DNA from: Bacteroidales bacterium
GTDB taxonomy: Bacteria; Bacteroidota; Bacteroidia; Bacteroidales; UBA6680
Assembly (NCBI GenBank): GCA_025210735.1
Contig: JAOARD010000069.1
Location: 141,126-205,125 of the forward strand
Direction of reading: 5' to 3'
DNA length: 64,000 bases
Below are positions 45,286-55,300 of this stretch, piece after piece. The first letter of the stretch is position 1. Every line of letters starts with the position of its first letter. The position numbers and the translations under genes are program-made. The notes under the pieces are model-generated. The model was not told the origin of the DNA. It saw only the letters and a list, made by a program, of their open reading frames with translations, and did no database searches.

Positions 45286-46392
45286 TTACTCTTCTTTTCG
45301 TTCTCTCACTTTATCTGCTGGAGTATTATCAGAGATGTACATATCGTGTTCAGGAACCTGTTTTTTAAGAGGATTCTTATTTAGTTCTTCCCATTTACGT
45401 CTGTTCTTGAATATATCAACAGCAAGATAAAGAGCTTGTCTTAATGAGTCAGGCGATGCCATATTCTTTCCGGCAATCTCATATGCAGTTCCGTGTGCAG
45501 GCGATGTTCTTATTATTGGTAATCCGGCAGTGTAGTTAACACCTGAGTCAAAAGCCAGAGCTTTAAATGGTATTAATCCCTGATCGTGATACATTGCCAA
45601 TATAGCATCAAACTTTTTAAAGTTATCTGATCCAAAGAATCCATCGGCCGGAAATGGACCAAATGCCATAATATCTTTCTGTTTGGCTTTCTCTATTGCA
45701 GGTATAATAACATCCTGCTCTTCGGTACCAAGTAGTCCGTTATCACCTGCATGAGGATTTAGTCCTAAAACAGCAATACGGGGTTTCCTGATACCAAAAT
45801 CCTTAATCATAGATCTGTTTATTATCTCCAGTTTACGGATAATAAGATCCTCTGTAAGGTGTTCTGCCACCTTGTTTACCGGAACATGTCCTGTTGCAAC
45901 ACCAATCTTCATCAGATCACTAACCATAAGCATAACAGATTCGTTGCTCTTTACTGCTTTTGTAAGATACTCTGTATGACCCGGAAATTTAAAGTTATCT
46001 GATTGAATGTTGTGCTTATTTATAGGGCAAGTAACCAGAACATCTATATCTCTTTGTATTACTGCTTTTGTTGCCTCTTCAAGAGCCATGAACGATGATT
46101 TACCAGCTTCAGCAGTAGATTTACCTAACTCAACTCTGATGTTCTCATCAACACAGTTAATTATATTAACCTTTTTGTTGTGTGTCTCAGAAGTGCTCTT
46201 TATTGTGTTAGGGTTAAAATGATTTGCGTTAATAGCTTTTTTGTGATAAGAAGCCACTTTTGGCGAACCAAAAATTATTGGTGTACAGATATCGTTTATT
46301 CTGTTATCAGAGAATGCTTTTATGATTATTTCATAGCCAATTCCATTAATATCGCCATGGCTTATGCCTACCTTTATTTTGTTTGATTGCAT
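45286..46392 (-). CDS. pdxA: 4-hydroxythreonine-4-phosphate dehydrogenase
   Basis: Acts in the DXP-dependent pathway to pyridoxal phosphate. The 368-residue protein shows the PdxA start (KVGISHGDINGIGYEII), LVTCPINKHNI, the metal-binding FPGHTEYL, GLNPHAGDNGLLG, ILAMYHDQGLIPFK and TSPAHGTAYEIAG. About 30 extra C-terminal residues are charged. It lies 9 nt downstream of pepA, so it is in the same operon. Confidence 0.95.
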   Translation of the reverse strand: MQSNKIKVGISHGDINGIGYEIIIKAFSDNRINDICTPIIFGSPKVASYHKKAINANHFNPNTIKSTSETHNKKVNIINCVDENIRVELGKSTAEAGKSSFMALEEATKAVIQRDIDVLVTCPINKHNIQSDNFKFPGHTEYLTKAVKSNESVMLMVSDLMKIGVATGHVPVNKVAEHLTEDLIIRKLEIINRSMIKDFGIRKPRIAVLGLNPHAGDNGLLGTEEQDVIIPAIEKAKQKDIMAFGPFPADGFFGSDNFKKFDAILAMYHDQGLIPFKALAFDSGVNYTAGLPIIRTSPAHGTAYEIAGKNMASPDSLRQALYLAVDIFKNRRKWEELNKNPLKKQVPEHDMYISDNTPADKVRERKEE

Positions 46393-46401
46393 TTTTGTCT
46401 G

Positions 46402-47835
46402 TTAATAATGTTTAATGAAATTATATAATAGTCGAACTCCGGTACCAGTACCTCCGGCAGTTCTGTATGAATCTTTTGCACCTATAAATGCAACACCGGC
46501 AATATCCAGATGTATAAACGGAGCTTTTACAAAGTGTTCAAGAAACTTACCGGCAGTTATGGCTCCACCATAATCACCTCCAAGATTCTTAAGATCTGCA
46601 ATATCAGATTTTAGCAAATCCTTGTAGTCGTCCCAAAACGGAAACAGAGCAACCCTTTCGTGAACATTATATCCGCAATCCTCTAATCTCAGGAATATTG
46701 GTTTTGGTGCATTACCCATAGCAACAATACCTTTAGGACCTATTGCTGCATATGCAGAACCTGTTAGTGTAGCAACGTTAATAACAAGTTCCGGATCGTA
46801 TTTTTCAGAATAACTAAGAGCATCGGCAAGTATTAGTCTGCCCTCAGCATCGGTATTCAGAACCTCTACGGTTGATCCGCTGTGCATTGTAATAACGTCG
46901 CCCGGAACGTATGCGTTTCCATCTGGCCTGTTATCAGTAGCAGGAACAAGTGCAATAACATGTACAGGAAGCTGGTTTTTTGCAATAGCATCTATTGTGG
47001 CAACAACAGTAGCAGCTCCGCCCATATCGCACTTCATGGTATCCATCTGCTTTGATGTTTTAAGACTTAAACCACCAGTATCATATGTAACACCTTTACC
47101 TACCAGAACAATTGGTTTCTTGTTTTTATGGTCAGGGTGTTTGTATTCAAGTACAGAGAATGTAGGTGGGTCAATGCTTCCTTTGTTTACAGCAAGCAAC
47201 CCTCCCATTTTAAGACTCTCAATCTTTTTCTTTGTTAGAACCGTGGTTGTATATCCTGATATTTCACCCTGCTCTACTACTCTTTTAGCAAGTTCTTCTG
47301 CATTCAGATTATTTACAGGTTCATTAACAAGGTCACGTGCCCAGTTTACACTTTCACATAACTTTCCAAGCTCTTCAACAGCTTTTGATGTTATAAGATC
47401 GCAGTGTATAATAATCTCTTTTAGATGCGGAGTTTTACCCTCTTTATCAGAAAGATATTTTGTGAATGCGTATTGCGATAGTATTATTCCTTCAGCTAAA
47501 GGAATTGAGAATTCCGGATTTGCTGAAAGGTTTGATATGCCTATATCATCTATTTTAAGTGTATTTATACGCGATGATATATCAGAACCTTTTGTTCTTA
47601 AAAACTCAAATATCTTGTTTTGATCTTTTTTGTTATCTAATACAATAAAGAAGCTGTATTTAAAATATGAGTTTATCTCAATAAGAGTCTCTCTTTTATC
47701 AATAGATGATTTTAGATACTCTAACTCAGTTTTAGATAGTGACACTCTTTCTAAATCAGAATCTTTATCAATAATGGTAATGATATTCTGGTCCGGGAGT
47801 AGTTTGTCTGAAATATTAATACATGTTTTTATCAT
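46402..47835 (-). CDS. pepA: Leucyl aminopeptidase (M17 family)
   Basis: Removes N-terminal amino acids from peptides, using two metal ions. The 477-residue protein has the M17 C-terminal catalytic domain: VGKGVTYDTGGLSLK, MKCDMGGAATV, the signature NTDAEGRLILADAL, and VATLTGSAYAAIG. The metal ligands (Lys, Asp, Asp, Glu) are present. The N-terminal domain is less conserved, as usual. First gene of a pepA-pdxA operon, divergent from mqnC. Confidence 0.94.
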   Translation of the reverse strand: MIKTCINISDKLLPDQNIITIIDKDSDLERVSLSKTELEYLKSSIDKRETLIEINSYFKYSFFIVLDNKKDQNKIFEFLRTKGSDISSRINTLKIDDIGISNLSANPEFSIPLAEGIILSQYAFTKYLSDKEGKTPHLKEIIIHCDLITSKAVEELGKLCESVNWARDLVNEPVNNLNAEELAKRVVEQGEISGYTTTVLTKKKIESLKMGGLLAVNKGSIDPPTFSVLEYKHPDHKNKKPIVLVGKGVTYDTGGLSLKTSKQMDTMKCDMGGAATVVATIDAIAKNQLPVHVIALVPATDNRPDGNAYVPGDVITMHSGSTVEVLNTDAEGRLILADALSYSEKYDPELVINVATLTGSAYAAIGPKGIVAMGNAPKPIFLRLEDCGYNVHERVALFPFWDDYKDLLKSDIADLKNLGGDYGGAITAGKFLEHFVKAPFIHLDIAGVAFIGAKDSYRTAGGTGTGVRLLYNFIKHY

Positions 47836-47903
47836 ACAGCAATATTTTTGAAATCTAAAGGTAATAATAAAAAAGCGTTAAATGCCGTTAAATTTTTACC
47901 GGC

Positions 47904-47935
47904 TTTAAAAAAAGTAATTTTTATTGTTACATTTG
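47904..47935 (+). promoter_or_regulatory. Candidate promoter of mqnC
   Basis: TTTA (47904-47907), 20 nt, then TACATTTG (47928-47935), which is a perfect -7 match 24 nt before the ATG. Confidence 0.55.
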
Positions 47936-47958
47936 TTGCACACTTATTTTGATCTGAA

Positions 47959-49071
47959 ATGCCTGTATTTGAAACATTATATAACAGAGTCTGTAACGGA
48001 GAGACGCTGAATAGGGAAGAACTGCTTGTATTATACAAAGAGGCTCCTTTATCGGACTTAATGTACCTGGCTCATTCGCTCCGTAATAAGATTGTTGTTA
48101 ATGCTGAGGTTACATGGCAGATTGATCGTAATGTTAATATCACAAATGTTTGTGTCTCAGGATGCAAATTCTGTAATTTTCACTGCAAGTTATCGGATAA
48201 AGAGAGAAGTTATATTACCTCAAAAGATGAGTACTATAACAAAATAGAAGAGCTGAAAAAGTATGGAGGAAGTCAGTTACTATTACAGGGAGGACATCAC
48301 CCAAAGTTAGGACTTGATTTCTACAAGGATCTTTTCTCAGATCTGAAAAAACACTATCCGGAGGTTAAATTACATGCATTAGGGCCACCGGAAATTGCAC
48401 ATATTGCCAGATTAGAGAAGTGCTCCTACAGTGAAGTTCTGAAGGAGTTGACGGATTCTGGATTAGACAGTCTTCCTGGAGCCGGAGCTGAGATATTAGT
48501 TGAGAGAGTTCGTAAGAAAATATCTCCGGGAAAACCAAATGTTCAGGCATGGCTTGATGTAATGCACGAAGCACATAAACTGAATCTTACAACATCGGCA
48601 ACAATGATGTTTGGACATATTGAGACTGTTGAGGAGCGTATTGAGCATCTTGTTAAAATCAGAGATTTACAAAGTGTTAAGCCAGAGGATTCAACCGGTT
48701 TTTTGGCGTTTATACCATGGCCATATCAGGATGCCGGAACACCGCTTAAGAAAGAGGGATGGCATAATATTATAACCTCAGTAGATTACGTTAGATTACT
48801 TGCAATTTCAAGAATTGCACTTACAAATATTACCAATATTCAAGCGTCGTGGTTAACAGTAGGAAAGACCACTGCGCAGATGTGTCTGCATGCAGGTGCA
48901 AATGACTTTGGCTCTATAATGATAGAGGAGAATGTTGTTTCATCGGCTGGTGCAGATAATAGTTTTGATGCTATAGGAATACAAAAAGCGATATTAGAGG
49001 CAGGATTTAAACCACAGTTAAGAAATCAGAAGTATGAATTCATAGAAACCCCACAATATGCGATATTTTGA
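47959..49071 (+). CDS. mqnC: Cyclic dehypoxanthinyl futalosine synthase (radical SAM)
   Basis: Radical SAM enzyme of the futalosine route to menaquinone. It cyclises dehypoxanthinyl futalosine. The 370-residue protein has the cluster motif Cys65-x3-Cys69-x2-Cys72 (CVSGCKFC). MqnC-type segments follow: LLLQGGHHPKLGLDFY, HALGPPEI, GLDSLPGAGAEILVERVR, TTSATMMFGHIET, GFLAFIPWPYQ and GANDFGSIMIEENVVSSAG. These favour MqnC over the related MqnE. Length normal. It is probably the first gene of the plus-strand run to 52192. Confidence 0.93.
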   Translation: MPVFETLYNRVCNGETLNREELLVLYKEAPLSDLMYLAHSLRNKIVVNAEVTWQIDRNVNITNVCVSGCKFCNFHCKLSDKERSYITSKDEYYNKIEELKKYGGSQLLLQGGHHPKLGLDFYKDLFSDLKKHYPEVKLHALGPPEIAHIARLEKCSYSEVLKELTDSGLDSLPGAGAEILVERVRKKISPGKPNVQAWLDVMHEAHKLNLTTSATMMFGHIETVEERIEHLVKIRDLQSVKPEDSTGFLAFIPWPYQDAGTPLKKEGWHNIITSVDYVRLLAISRIALTNITNIQASWLTVGKTTAQMCLHAGANDFGSIMIEENVVSSAGADNSFDAIGIQKAILEAGFKPQLRNQKYEFIETPQYAIF

Positions 49072-49091
49072 TCTGATATAATATAGCTATT

Positions 49092-50561
49092 TTGAAATTT
49101 TTTAATGTATTACTCTATTTGATGCTTACTCTGTTTGTATCGGGTAGTGCTACTGCTCAGTTTCGAACGGGAGTAATGAAACCTGTTGCGCAAAAGTCGT
49201 TTGATTTAGACAAAAACAGGATTAGTAATTGGACAATAAAGGAGGATAAATCCCCTTTTACAGTGGACAGAATAACAAACACAAGAGCCTTTAAGATTAG
49301 TGCTGTCCCTATCATTTTAATTGGCGGCGGTCTTTATACGTTTAAAGATTCCGGGCCTCTTAACAGGAAGTCTATTCACGATATCAGGCAGAGGTATCTT
49401 CCCGATTTTCGTAACAGAATGGACGATTATTTGCAGTACGGCCCTATTGCTGCCGTATATGCGCTTAATGCACTTGGTGTAAAAGGAAAGCATACGCCGC
49501 AACGCGCTACTGTGTCGTTGGGTTTATCTATTCTTTTATCATCATCTATTGTGCACATAACAAAGAGTGTGACCAAGATTGAACGACCGGATGGAAGTGC
49601 GAAAAACTCTTTTCCTTCAGGACATACAGCAATGGCATTTGTTGCTGCTACATTCCTGCATAAGGAGTTCGGACAATACAGGAGTCCTGTATACAGTATT
49701 CTGGGGTACTCAACAGCAACCACAATTGGTATATTCAGGTATCTGAATGACAGACATTGGGTATCTGATGTTTTAACGGGTGCAGGAGTTGGTATAATAT
49801 CAACAGAGCTTAGTTATCTGCTTGCAGAAGCTATTTATGGCGATAGAAAGAAGAATGATCCGTTAAAAATAGACCCGGACAGACCAAAGGGTGATCCGTC
49901 GTTTCTTTCGTATTTCGTGGGGCCGGTTTTGTTGGTAAACCAGAGCAATGCAAATGGTATGCGATCGTTTAATATGGGTGTTGAAGGAGCTTACTTCTTC
50001 TCTAAGAACTGGGGTGTTGGTATGGAGCTATCGTTTGCGAGTTTCCCATTCTCTACAAGGTGTGATGCCTATAAAAAGGTTGAACAGGAAGTGTACTCTT
50101 ATAAAGAAGCTTCAACATATCTTGATAAGATGAGTGCTGAGCCGGGAGGATTGAGTAATGTCTTTTTTGGACCATATTTTAATTATGATCTTGGAGCAGG
50201 CTATTCTGTAAATGGTAAAATTAATGCCGGATATATTACATCGGCAAAAGGAAAGTTCCTTTTAAATATTAAGGACGATTATGTAAAGCAGTTAGGTAAA
50301 AAGAATGTTGTTTATGCACAGTATGAGGCAGATGATACATGGGGAGGGGCTTTTGGAGCAGGTGTTACAAAGATGCTGACACGTAACCTGGGGGTTAATC
50401 TTTATGTGAATTACTATTTTGCCAGACCTGATATGCAGTCAAAAAAGATATCAAGTGTTGTTTCGCCTAATGAATACTACTATGAGGTGAAAGAAGAAGA
50501 TGAGTTTGATAACCTGGATTATATTTCGTTTGGTGTTTCGTTAAAAGCACTGTTGTGGTAA
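49092..50561 (+). CDS. PAP2 phosphatase fused to an outer-membrane beta-barrel-like domain
   Basis: A 489-residue exported protein. It begins at a TTG (49092), which gives MKFFNVLLYLMLTLF and a signal peptide ending SATA-Q; the next ATG (49122) would remove the lysine of the n-region. Residues 65-255 hold a PAP2 domain with all three phosphatase motifs: Lys158-x6-Arg165-Pro166, PSGH (175-178) and Arg216-x5-His222-x3-Asp226. From about 270 the protein consists of alternating beta strands (FNMGVEGAYFFSKNWGVGM, LGVNLYVNYYFA) and ends LKALLW, as in a small outer-membrane barrel. It may be a lipid A or isoprenoid phosphatase held at the outer membrane; the substrate is inference. Confidence 0.82.
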   Translation: MKFFNVLLYLMLTLFVSGSATAQFRTGVMKPVAQKSFDLDKNRISNWTIKEDKSPFTVDRITNTRAFKISAVPIILIGGGLYTFKDSGPLNRKSIHDIRQRYLPDFRNRMDDYLQYGPIAAVYALNALGVKGKHTPQRATVSLGLSILLSSSIVHITKSVTKIERPDGSAKNSFPSGHTAMAFVAATFLHKEFGQYRSPVYSILGYSTATTIGIFRYLNDRHWVSDVLTGAGVGIISTELSYLLAEAIYGDRKKNDPLKIDPDRPKGDPSFLSYFVGPVLLVNQSNANGMRSFNMGVEGAYFFSKNWGVGMELSFASFPFSTRCDAYKKVEQEVYSYKEASTYLDKMSAEPGGLSNVFFGPYFNYDLGAGYSVNGKINAGYITSAKGKFLLNIKDDYVKQLGKKNVVYAQYEADDTWGGAFGAGVTKMLTRNLGVNLYVNYYFARPDMQSKKISSVVSPNEYYYEVKEEDEFDNLDYISFGVSLKALLW

Positions 50562-50586
50562 TGTGTAGAATTATTGTAATAATATA

Positions 50587-50594
50587 TATCTTTG
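50587..50594 (+). promoter_or_regulatory. Possible -7 box of rbfA
   Basis: TATCTTTG, 22 nt before the rbfA ATG. No suitable -33 box at the right distance. Confidence 0.35.
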
Positions 50595-50616
50595 TGCCAA
50601 ACATATATGTTATTTA

Positions 50617-50955
50617 ATGGAATCTACACGTCAACAAAAGGTAGCAAAGCTTATACAAAAAGATATAGCTGAAATAATACAACGAAATGGTAATGCCTGG
50701 TTTGGAGGTATAATGGTTACAGTATCAGGGGTTAGTGTAACTCCTGATCTGGGACTGGCTAAAGTATATGTAAGTGTTTTTCCTGTTAAGGATAAAGATC
50801 AGATAGTTAAAATACTTACGGAAAAAGCGTCAACAATTCGTTTTGAGTTAGGAAAAAGAGTAAAGAACCAGTTACGAATAATACCGGAGCTGAAATTTTA
50901 TCTTGACGACTCACTTGATTATGTAGACAATATTGATAGAATACTAAATAGCTAG
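50617..50955 (+). CDS. rbfA: Ribosome-binding factor A
   Basis: Late maturation factor of the 30S subunit. The 112-residue protein starts MESTRQQKVAKLIQKDIAEI and has the KH-type core (VTVSGVSVTPDLGLAKVYVSVF, quoted here in parts: VTVSGVSVTPDL, AKVYVSVF) and the C-terminal IPELKFYLDDSLDYVDNIDRIL. Typical length. It is directly upstream of the LolC-like gene, an order I recall as common in Bacteroidota. Confidence 0.93.
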   Translation: MESTRQQKVAKLIQKDIAEIIQRNGNAWFGGIMVTVSGVSVTPDLGLAKVYVSVFPVKDKDQIVKILTEKASTIRFELGKRVKNQLRIIPELKFYLDDSLDYVDNIDRILNS

Positions 50956-50959
50956 CCAA

Positions 50960-52192
50960 TTGAATTTTCCGTTATTTGCAGCAAAGAGATATCTGTTTGC
51001 TAAGAAAAAACACAATGCCGTAAATGTAATTACAGGCATATCTGTATTAGGAGTTGTTGTTGCTACAGCAGCTCTTATTATCTCACTATCTGTATTTAAT
51101 GGATTTCAGGATCTTTTCAGAAAACAGTCCAGTACATTTGATCCGGATATAAAAATTCTTCCTGTAAACGGAAAAGTGTTTGATAAAGGGATTGAGTCTG
51201 TTCAGACAGCTCTGTTAATGCAAGAGATTGAAGCGTTCTCATATATACTTGAAGAGGACGCTATGTTTAAATACAGAGGTAAAGAGTATATAGCAACACT
51301 TAAAGGCGTTGATAATAACTTTTCTGATGTTTCGGGGTTAGATACAATGATGTATGAGGGTGATTTTATGCTTAAGCGTAAATCGCTTGATTTTGCTGTT
51401 ATAGGTGGTGGTGTGGCTTATCATCTGGGTGTGCAACTGAACTTGATAGACGCTCTAAAGGTTTATGTTCCGGACAGGCTTGCTAAGCCAGGTAGTAATC
51501 CTAGAAAGGCATTTAGAAACGATTACCTTATACTGGCAGGAACCTACAGAGTTACCTCAGATATAGATAGCAAATATGTTATAGCACCAATTGATTTTGT
51601 TTCAGATATTCTTGGATATAATAATAAGGTGTCGGCTATTGAAATTAAACTTAAAGCAGATGTTGATGAGGCTGAGGTTTCTGACAAGTTAGAGTCTGTT
51701 CTTGGTGAATCATTCAGAGTACTTAACAGGTATCAGCAACAAGAATCTGTGTATGCGGCAATGCGTGCAGAAAAATTGATGATATTTGTGATTCTGATAT
51801 TTATTCTTGTTATAGCCACTTTTAATATTATAGGTAGTACCGTGATGTTAATTATTGAGAAAAAAGATAATATTCTTACGTTATTTAAGTTGGGAATGGC
51901 TAAAAATGCCGCAATTAAATTATTCGCAATAGAGTCAAGTGTTGTTATATTTTTAGGTTCACTTCTGGGGTTGTTGTTAGGTCTTATATTCTGTTTTGTT
52001 CAGCAAGAGTTTGGTATTATATCGCTTAGCGGCGATGGAGGATTTCTTGTAGATAATTATCCTGTGAAAGTTTTATTATCAGATATTGTTATGATAACAT
52101 TGTGTGTGAATATTGTCGGTGCAATTATCTGTTTATTGCCTATTAGGGTGATAATCAGGCGTGTTATGAGTGAAAACACCGTAGTTAACTAG
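50960..52192 (+). CDS. LolC/E-like ABC transporter permease (FtsX domain)
   Basis: A 410-residue inner-membrane permease with the LolC/LolE layout: a cytoplasmic start MNFPLFAAKRYLFAKKKHNAVN, split here as MNFPLFAAKRYLF and KKKHNAVN, membrane segment 1 (about 22-46), a large periplasmic MacB-like domain (about 50-270), and three more membrane segments (about 272-300, 318-348, 372-396) forming the FtsX domain. Relatives release lipoproteins from the inner membrane. The start codon is TTG (50960), 4 nt after the rbfA stop; the N-terminal sequence is conserved and no ATG lies close by. The matching ATPase gene is not in the window. Confidence 0.87.
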   Translation: MNFPLFAAKRYLFAKKKHNAVNVITGISVLGVVVATAALIISLSVFNGFQDLFRKQSSTFDPDIKILPVNGKVFDKGIESVQTALLMQEIEAFSYILEEDAMFKYRGKEYIATLKGVDNNFSDVSGLDTMMYEGDFMLKRKSLDFAVIGGGVAYHLGVQLNLIDALKVYVPDRLAKPGSNPRKAFRNDYLILAGTYRVTSDIDSKYVIAPIDFVSDILGYNNKVSAIEIKLKADVDEAEVSDKLESVLGESFRVLNRYQQQESVYAAMRAEKLMIFVILIFILVIATFNIIGSTVMLIIEKKDNILTLFKLGMAKNAAIKLFAIESSVVIFLGSLLGLLLGLIFCFVQQEFGIISLSGDGGFLVDNYPVKVLLSDIVMITLCVNIVGAIICLLPIRVIIRRVMSENTVVN

Positions 52193-52326
52193 TGTTTAGG
52201 ATGTTAGCTGTTTTTTGATCGTACACTCGTCATAATCAGTGTAAAAAACAGGGAAAATCCAAAAATTATGTTTATCTTTTCGCCGACTTGTTTAGTCAAA
52301 AAAATGGTATTATAAATTCTTATGAT

Positions 52327-55300
52327 ATGAGGGACTGTATTTCTACTATATTTTGTGTATTATTTTGTCTATTTGTTTCTGCTGTTAATGCTCAGGATCG
52401 TTACTGGGTGAATGGTAGCGGAGACTGGAATGATTCTTCACACTGGTCAGAGGTGAGTGGAGGTTCTGGAGGAGCCTCAATTCCAACACTTGAGAACAAT
52501 GTGTATTTCGATAATAGCTCATCAAAAAATGATTACACGGTTGCGATGCCTGAATTTGCTGCTGCAAATTCGCTGAATGTTAATTCTCGCAACAAAATAG
52601 ATTTTATATCTAATTCTTTGCAGTTGTTTTGTTATAACACTAAGATTAGCAGGAAGTTTAGGCGTAGTTACTCTGGTGAAGCTTTTGAGAATCCCGCTGA
52701 ACAGACGGTAAGAACAACATCAAGATCAGCAACCAGAAATACTTTAAATATTACAAATGTAAAGAATGTAAGCTGTAATGGAGGGAATGATGGAGAGATT
52801 ACTTTTACATTTACCCCTTCAGGAGGTGTTACGAATTTTAGATATCAATATATTAATCTTGATGATTTTTCTGCGCAGAGTATTATAACTACTGCAACAA
52901 CTTATACATTTACGAATCTTACCCCGGGAGATATTGTTGTACGGGTGAAAGATGGAGATCAACCTCCTGCTTCACCTAGTTTAGCTCAGGGATTAGTTAC
53001 GGTTACTCAACCTGTACCTTTGTCTTTAACAATGGCAGATGTTACAATAACTGATGTAACGTGTAATGGTGGTGCAAACGGAACTATATCAGCAAGAGCA
53101 AATGGAGCAACGGCTCCTTATGAATATACCTTAACACCTGGTGGAATAACCAATAATACTGGAGACTTTACAGGATTAAGTCAGGGTGTGTATCAGATAG
53201 TTGTAGATGATGCAAATAATTGTGGTACTGTAACGTTGCCAAATATTAATGTTGGACAACCTGCTCCTATTAGTATTGATAATGTAATTGTTACTAATGC
53301 AAATTGCTTTGGAGTTAATAATGGTAAAATCAGAGTGTTGGCGTCAGGAGGTAATACCCTTGAATTTACAGTAAATGGTGCCGATTATTATGATATTGGA
53401 ACCGAAGCTACAGGTTTAGCAATAGGAGATTATACAGTTACAGTTAGAGATAAAGCAGATCATGCCTGTTCTGTTACAGATGGCCCTTATCCTGTTTCTC
53501 AACCAGCAGAGATAACTTATACAGTTACTTTGTCTGATTATAACGGAAACAATATCGGATGTTTTGGAGGTAATAATGGTGTTATTACAGTTAACGGTAC
53601 TGGTGGCGAGGCAAATAATATAGAATACTCTATTGGAGGCGGATATATAGATGTAGGAAACTCATTCAGTAACCTCATTAAGGGAGATTATACTATAACA
53701 GTAAGAGATAAGGATAACCCTACATGTACAAAGACTGAAGTTATAACACTTACAGAACCAACAGAGATAGTAATTACCGAAACTATTACTAATGTAACAT
53801 GTAATGGAGGTAACAACGGATCTGTATCGGTAGCTGTTACAGAAGGAACAGGTCCATACAGTGTAACACTACTTGATGGAGCAATGGGTACCGTTGCAAC
53901 AAAAGCGGGAGCTAATGTAGTGTTTGATAACCTTACAGCAGATACATATACAATCAGAGTAACAGATCTGAATGGTTGTAATAAAGATAAACAGGCTGTG
54001 GTTACTCAGCCAAATGCTATTACAATAAATGAAACCCTTACACATGTAACATGTAATGGCGGTGATAACGGAAAGGTTGTAGTATCGGTTGTTGGAGGAA
54101 CAGAAGAGTATACAATAGAGCTGTTACAAGGAGCTACCTCAGTAGGTGTACATAATAATGTACCATCTTCATCTGCAAGAGAATTTAATACACTTGCAGC
54201 TGGTAACTATACAATAAAGGTAGTTGATAAAAATAGTTGCGAACAAACAAAAGCTATTACTATAAATCAACCTGCTGATATAACTATTAATGCAGCTGTT
54301 ACAGATAATGGTTGCTTTGGTGAGTCAAATGGTATTATAGGTGTACAGGTAACAGGAGGAACTGCTAACTATACAGTACATCTTCTGGATAACGCTGATA
54401 ACCCGATTACTCAACAGAATGGTGTTGGTGAATCAGTAAATATTCAATTTACAGGTTTAGCAAAAGGAAATTACAAGATAAAAGTTGTAGATAATAATAG
54501 TTGTGAAAAGGAGCAGCCAATTACTGTTAGTGAACCAACAGAGGTGGTGCCTACAAGTTCAAAAACAGATGTATCTTGTAATGGAGGAGCTGACGGAACT
54601 ATTACAATAAGCGCAAATGGAGGAACAGGTAATTTTAACTTTCAGCTTCTTGATGCAGCTTCAAATCCGATAGCAACGCATAACAACATTGCTCCGGGAA
54701 CCGACGATGTTTTTAATGGTTTGTCTGCAGGCGATTATACAGTGAAAGTTACAGATGCTAATGGTTGTGAGAAGACAGTGAGTATAACACTTACAGAACC
54801 AACAGCTATTACTGTTGCGGAGACTCTTACTAATCTTACATGTAGCGGTGCAGGTAATGGTGAAATTGCAGTTGTTGTTAACGGCGGTACCGGACCTTAT
54901 AAAATTGAACTTACAGGAGGAGCCCCTCAAACAGAGAACGGTGTTAATGCTGGTGTTACAACCACATTTACCGGACTTGATGCAATAGAGTATACAGTTA
55001 CAGTTACAGATGCAAAGATGTGTACACATGTTGTGAAGTATACACTTACAGAGCCATCAACACATACAATAGTTACAGCGGAAACACCGGCAAAATGTAA
55101 TGGTGGTAATGACGGAACAGTTGATGTTACTGTTACTGGCGGGACGCCACCATATAGTATAAGTCTTACTGGTGGAGCAATATCAAAAAATCAAACTAAT
55201 GTTGCTGAGAATGTAAAAATTACATTTACAGATCTTACTGCACAGGAATATGACATTGTAGTTACAGATAAGAATGGTTGTGTTTCTAATGCAAAACAGA

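Noticed and set aside
46997..47623. A 208-codon plus-strand frame opposite pepA
   Set aside because: It lies wholly within pepA, whose M17 motifs are clear. The translation is Ser/Leu/Phe-rich without any motif, as expected of the reverse strand.
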